From Ketogulonicigenium vulgare WSH-001 (GTDB lineage Bacteria > Pseudomonadota > Alphaproteobacteria > Rhodobacterales > Rhodobacteraceae): DNA of 64,000 nucleotides. Of this stretch, positions 61,583 to 64,000 are shown piece after piece. The notes beneath the pieces are model-generated. The model worked only from the letters and a program-made list of their open reading frames with translations. It ran no database searches and had not been told where the DNA came from. Location: NCBI RefSeq assembly GCF_000223375.1, contig NC_017385.1:124001-188000 (forward strand), given 5' to 3'. Numbering within the stretch: the first letter of the stretch is position 1; every line of letters starts with the position of its first letter. Made by a program: the position numbers and the translations under genes.

Positions 61583-63324
61583 TGACCATAACAACCACAA
61601 ACACCACCGAGCGCCCCATCATCAAACGCAAGAGCTATCTGCGCGATGTGCTGACGCGTCCGACCGCTATCATTGGCCTGTCGTGGATCGTCATCGTTGC
61701 GGTTGCCGCCGTTTTTGCGACCCAGCTTTCGCCCTATTCGCCGATTGAAAACAACCTGCGCGCGACCTTCCAACTGCCGACGCTGGCGCATCCCCTTGGC
61801 ACCGACCAGCTGGGCCGCGATATCCTGTCGCGCCTGATGCATGGCGCGGCCGAGGCGTTGATCGGATCGCTGGTTGCCGTGACCGTCGCTGTGATGATCG
61901 GTCTGCCGCTGGGCTTGCTCGCCGGTTACTATGGCCGCTGGGTGAACCTGATCACCAGCCGTTTGGCCGACCTGCTGCTGACCATCCCCACGATCATCGT
62001 GCTGCTGGCGGTCCTCGCGGTCTTTGGCAATAATATGTATTTTGCCATGATCGCGCTGGGGACCATGCTGTCGGCGGGCTTTATGCGCCTTGCGACATCC
62101 ACCACCCAGGGCGTCGCGCGCGAGCTTTATGTCGATGCCGCCCGCGTCTTTGGCGTGCGTGATCTGCGCATTCTGATCCGCCATGTGTTGCCCAATATGA
62201 TCGGGCCGATCGTGGTGCAGACCTCGATGATGCTGGGGATTGCGCTGCTGCTGCAATCGGGCCTCAGCTTTCTGGGCCTTGGCGCGCGACCACCCTTCCC
62301 CAGCTGGGGCCAGATGGTCGCCGAGGCTTCGCTGCAGGTCTATACCCAGCCGTGGATGATGGTGCCTGCGGGTCTTGCGATTGCGCTGACGACACTGGCG
62401 CTGAACTTTATCGGGGATGCGGCGCGCGATGCACTGCCGCAGGCGCAGCGCGGCAATCTGCTGGCCTCCAGCGCCTCGGCCCCGCGACCCGCGCAGGATC
62501 AAACGCCAAAGGCCGATGACATCGCGCTGTCGGTGCGCGATCTGCATGTCGGTTTCCCCGATGGCAAGGGCGGCACCCACCCGCTGGTGCGCGGCGTCAG
62601 CTTTGACGTCAAACGCGGCACCACGCTTGGCCTCGTCGGCGAAAGCGGCTCGGGGAAAACTATCACCGCGCTGTCGATCCTTGGCCTTCTGCCGACGCCG
62701 CTTTGCATCACCCAAGGCAGCATCATTTTGGATCAGGCAAACCTCGCCGGTGCGGATGAGGCCGGTTACAAAGGCATCCGCGGTCGCCGCATCGCGCTGG
62801 TCTCGCAAGAGCCGATGAACGCCCTCGACCCCTGTTTCAAGGTCAAGACCCACCTGCGGGGGCCGCTGATGCGCTTTCGCGGCCTCTCGCGCCGCGCGGC
62901 CGATGCCGAGGCGCTCGAGCTGTTGAAAACCGTCGGGATGCGCGATCCGAAAAAGGTGTATGAAAGCTATCCGCACCAGCTATCCGGCGGCATGGCGCAG
63001 CGTGTCTCGATCGCTTGGGCGCTGGCGGGTCAGCCCGATATCCTGATCGCGGACGAGCCGACCACCGCCCTTGATGTGACGGTCGAGGCGGGCATTCTGG
63101 ATCTGCTGCGGGAACTCCAGTCGACATTCGACATGTCCATCGTGCTGGTCACCCACGACCTTGGCGTCGTCGCCGATATCTGCACCGAGGTCGTCGTCAT
63201 GCGCGATGGCCAGATCATGGAACACGCCCCCGTCGATCAGATCTTTACCGCGCCGCAGCACCCCTACACCCAATCGCTTTTGCAGCACGCCCGCGCGCTG
63301 GAACGCGACCTTGGACAAGACTGA
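61582..63324 (+). CDS. Fused ABC permease (DppC type) - ATPase (DppD type)
   Basis: 580 aa in one intact frame. Residues ~1-285 are a DppC permease ([32 protein letters not shown] in the EAA loop; [16 protein letters not shown]). A linker ([20 protein letters not shown]) joins it to an ATPase with Walker A GESGSGKT, signature LSGGMAQR, Walker [13 protein letters not shown] and H-loop LVTHDL. In the two other importers here these are separate genes. ATG 61582 overlaps the upstream TGA; GTG at 61579 is an alternative. Confidence 0.9.
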   Translation: MTITTTNTTERPIIKRKSYLRDVLTRPTAIIGLSWIVIVAVAAVFATQLSPYSPIENNLRATFQLPTLAHPLGTDQLGRDILSRLMHGAAEALIGSLVAVTVAVMIGLPLGLLAGYYGRWVNLITSRLADLLLTIPTIIVLLAVLAVFGNNMYFAMIALGTMLSAGFMRLATSTTQGVARELYVDAARVFGVRDLRILIRHVLPNMIGPIVVQTSMMLGIALLLQSGLSFLGLGARPPFPSWGQMVAEASLQVYTQPWMMVPAGLAIALTTLALNFIGDAARDALPQAQRGNLLASSASAPRPAQDQTPKADDIALSVRDLHVGFPDGKGGTHPLVRGVSFDVKRGTTLGLVGESGSGKTITALSILGLLPTPLCITQGSIILDQANLAGADEAGYKGIRGRRIALVSQEPMNALDPCFKVKTHLRGPLMRFRGLSRRAADAEALELLKTVGMRDPKKVYESYPHQLSGGMAQRVSIAWALAGQPDILIADEPTTALDVTVEAGILDLLRELQSTFDMSIVLVTHDLGVVADICTEVVVMRDGQIMEHAPVDQIFTAPQHPYTQSLLQHARALERDLGQD

Positions 63325-63333
63325 GAGGACGCT

Positions 63334-64000
63334 ATGTCAGACACACTTCTTCAGGTCGATAACCTTGTCGTCGAATATCCCGGCAGCGGCTTTTTCGCCA
63401 AGCCCGCCCGTGCGTTACATGGCGTCTCGCTGGATATCCAGCGCGGCGAGACCGTGGGGCTGGTGGGCGAGAGCGGCTCGGGTAAAACCACGCTGGGGCG
63501 CGCGATCCTCGGCCTTGCCGATGTGCATTCGGGCACGATCAGCTATGGCGGGAAGGATATTTCGCGCGCGTCCCGCGGCCAGCGCCGCGCCCTTAGCCGC
63601 GATATCCAGGTGATTTTTCAAGACCCCTATTCATCCTTGAACCCCGTCATGAGTATCGAGGATATCCTGATCGAGCCGCTGCGCGTCCACCGCATCGGCA
63701 CCGCCGAGGATGCCCGCGCCAAAGCCGCCCGTCTGCTCGAGCGGGTGAACATGCCCCGCAGTGCGCTCTCGCGCCTGCCGCGCGAATTCTCGGGCGGTCA
63801 GCGCCAGCGCATCGCCATCGCGCGATCGCTGATGGTCGATCCCAAACTGATCATCTGCGACGAGCCTGTCAGCGCCCTTGATGTGACGACACAGGAACGC
63901 GTGACCAGCCTGCTGGCCGATATCCAGCGCGAAACCGGCGTCGCCTATCTGTTCATCGCGCATGATCTGGCGCTGGTGCGGCAAATCTCGCGCCGCGTCG
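63334..64000 (+). CDS. ABC transporter ATP-binding protein (DppF type), third importer, 5' part
   Basis: The first 222 residues are present; the gene continues past the right edge. Reads MSDTLLQVDNLVVEYPG, Walker [23 protein letters not shown], signature FSGGQRQR, Walker B LIICDEPVSALD, H-loop FIAHDL. GAGAGGA precedes the ATG. It is the partner of the fused ATPase upstream. Confidence 0.92.
   Translation, partial: MSDTLLQVDNLVVEYPGSGFFAKPARALHGVSLDIQRGETVGLVGESGSGKTTLGRAILGLADVHSGTISYGGKDISRASRGQRRALSRDIQVIFQDPYSSLNPVMSIEDILIEPLRVHRIGTAEDARAKAARLLERVNMPRSALSRLPREFSGGQRQRIAIARSLMVDPKLIICDEPVSALDVTTQERVTSLLADIQRETGVAYLFIAHDLALVRQISRRV

Noticed and set aside
61498..62976. 492-codon minus-strand frame opposite the permease-ATPase fusion
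   Set aside because: Composition is Arg/Gln/His-rich mirror sequence; the plus-strand protein is unambiguous.

Overview
The window is about 64 kb of GC-rich DNA, densely coding, with many 1-8 base gene overlaps and frequent GTG/TTG starts. Gene content and protein style suggest an alphaproteobacterium of the Rhodobacterales. A PQQ-type sugar dehydrogenase fused to cytochrome c, an Entner-Doudoroff/gluconate block, and many peptide importers and peptidases would fit a sugar-oxidising, peptide-dependent organism such as Ketogulonicigenium. That genus is inference; there is no rRNA or marker gene here to prove it. I saw no tRNA, rRNA, CRISPR array, transposase or phage gene.

Layout. (1) 1-8305: 3' end of a PQQ sugar dehydrogenase-cytochrome c fusion, a DEAD-box RNA helicase, maeB malic enzyme, a D-aminopeptidase, and a divergent LysR regulator broken by a frameshift. 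(2) 8575-19559: a probable nine-gene operon with an S9 peptidase, an M20 amidohydrolase, a five-gene peptide ABC importer, a beta-lactamase-fold hydrolase and an MmgE/PrpD protein. (3) 19658-25359: a NarL-type two-component system followed by an FbpABC-type ferric importer. (4) 25391-28050: a radical SAM protein overlapping a DUF4130-UdgX fusion, probably a DNA repair pair. (5) 28036-50678: a peptide and cyclic-amide salvage island with an IclR regulator, two M28-like proteins, three M20 peptidases, two HyuA/HyuB pairs and a second five-gene importer whose binding protein appears circularly permuted. (6) 50709-53764: a glycine betaine type proVWX operon on the minus strand. (7) 54240-58955: an unknown secreted cysteine-rich protein, edd-eda, a GntR/FCD repressor and gluconokinase. 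(8) 59026-64000: a third peptide importer with a lipoprotein binding protein and a permease-ATPase fusion, running off the right end.

How it fits together. The three family-5 ABC systems would bring in oligopeptides or modified peptides. The many cytosolic metallopeptidases, the serine hydrolases and the ATP-dependent oxoprolinase/hydantoinase-like HyuAB pairs would open and degrade them, including unusual (D-amino, N-acyl or cyclic) units. Gluconokinase, Edd and Eda convert gluconate to pyruvate and glyceraldehyde-3-phosphate, and MaeB connects malate to pyruvate. Candidate operators lie in front of gntK, edd and several genes around the IclR regulator.

The most unusual items are the circularly permuted solute-binding protein (39828-41504), the two M28-like proteins in which the usual Glu-Glu pair reads His-Ser, the UdgX fusion with a variant covalent-linkage loop, an 11-bp inverted repeat that includes the start codon of the histidine kinase, and paired LacI-type operators upstream of edd.
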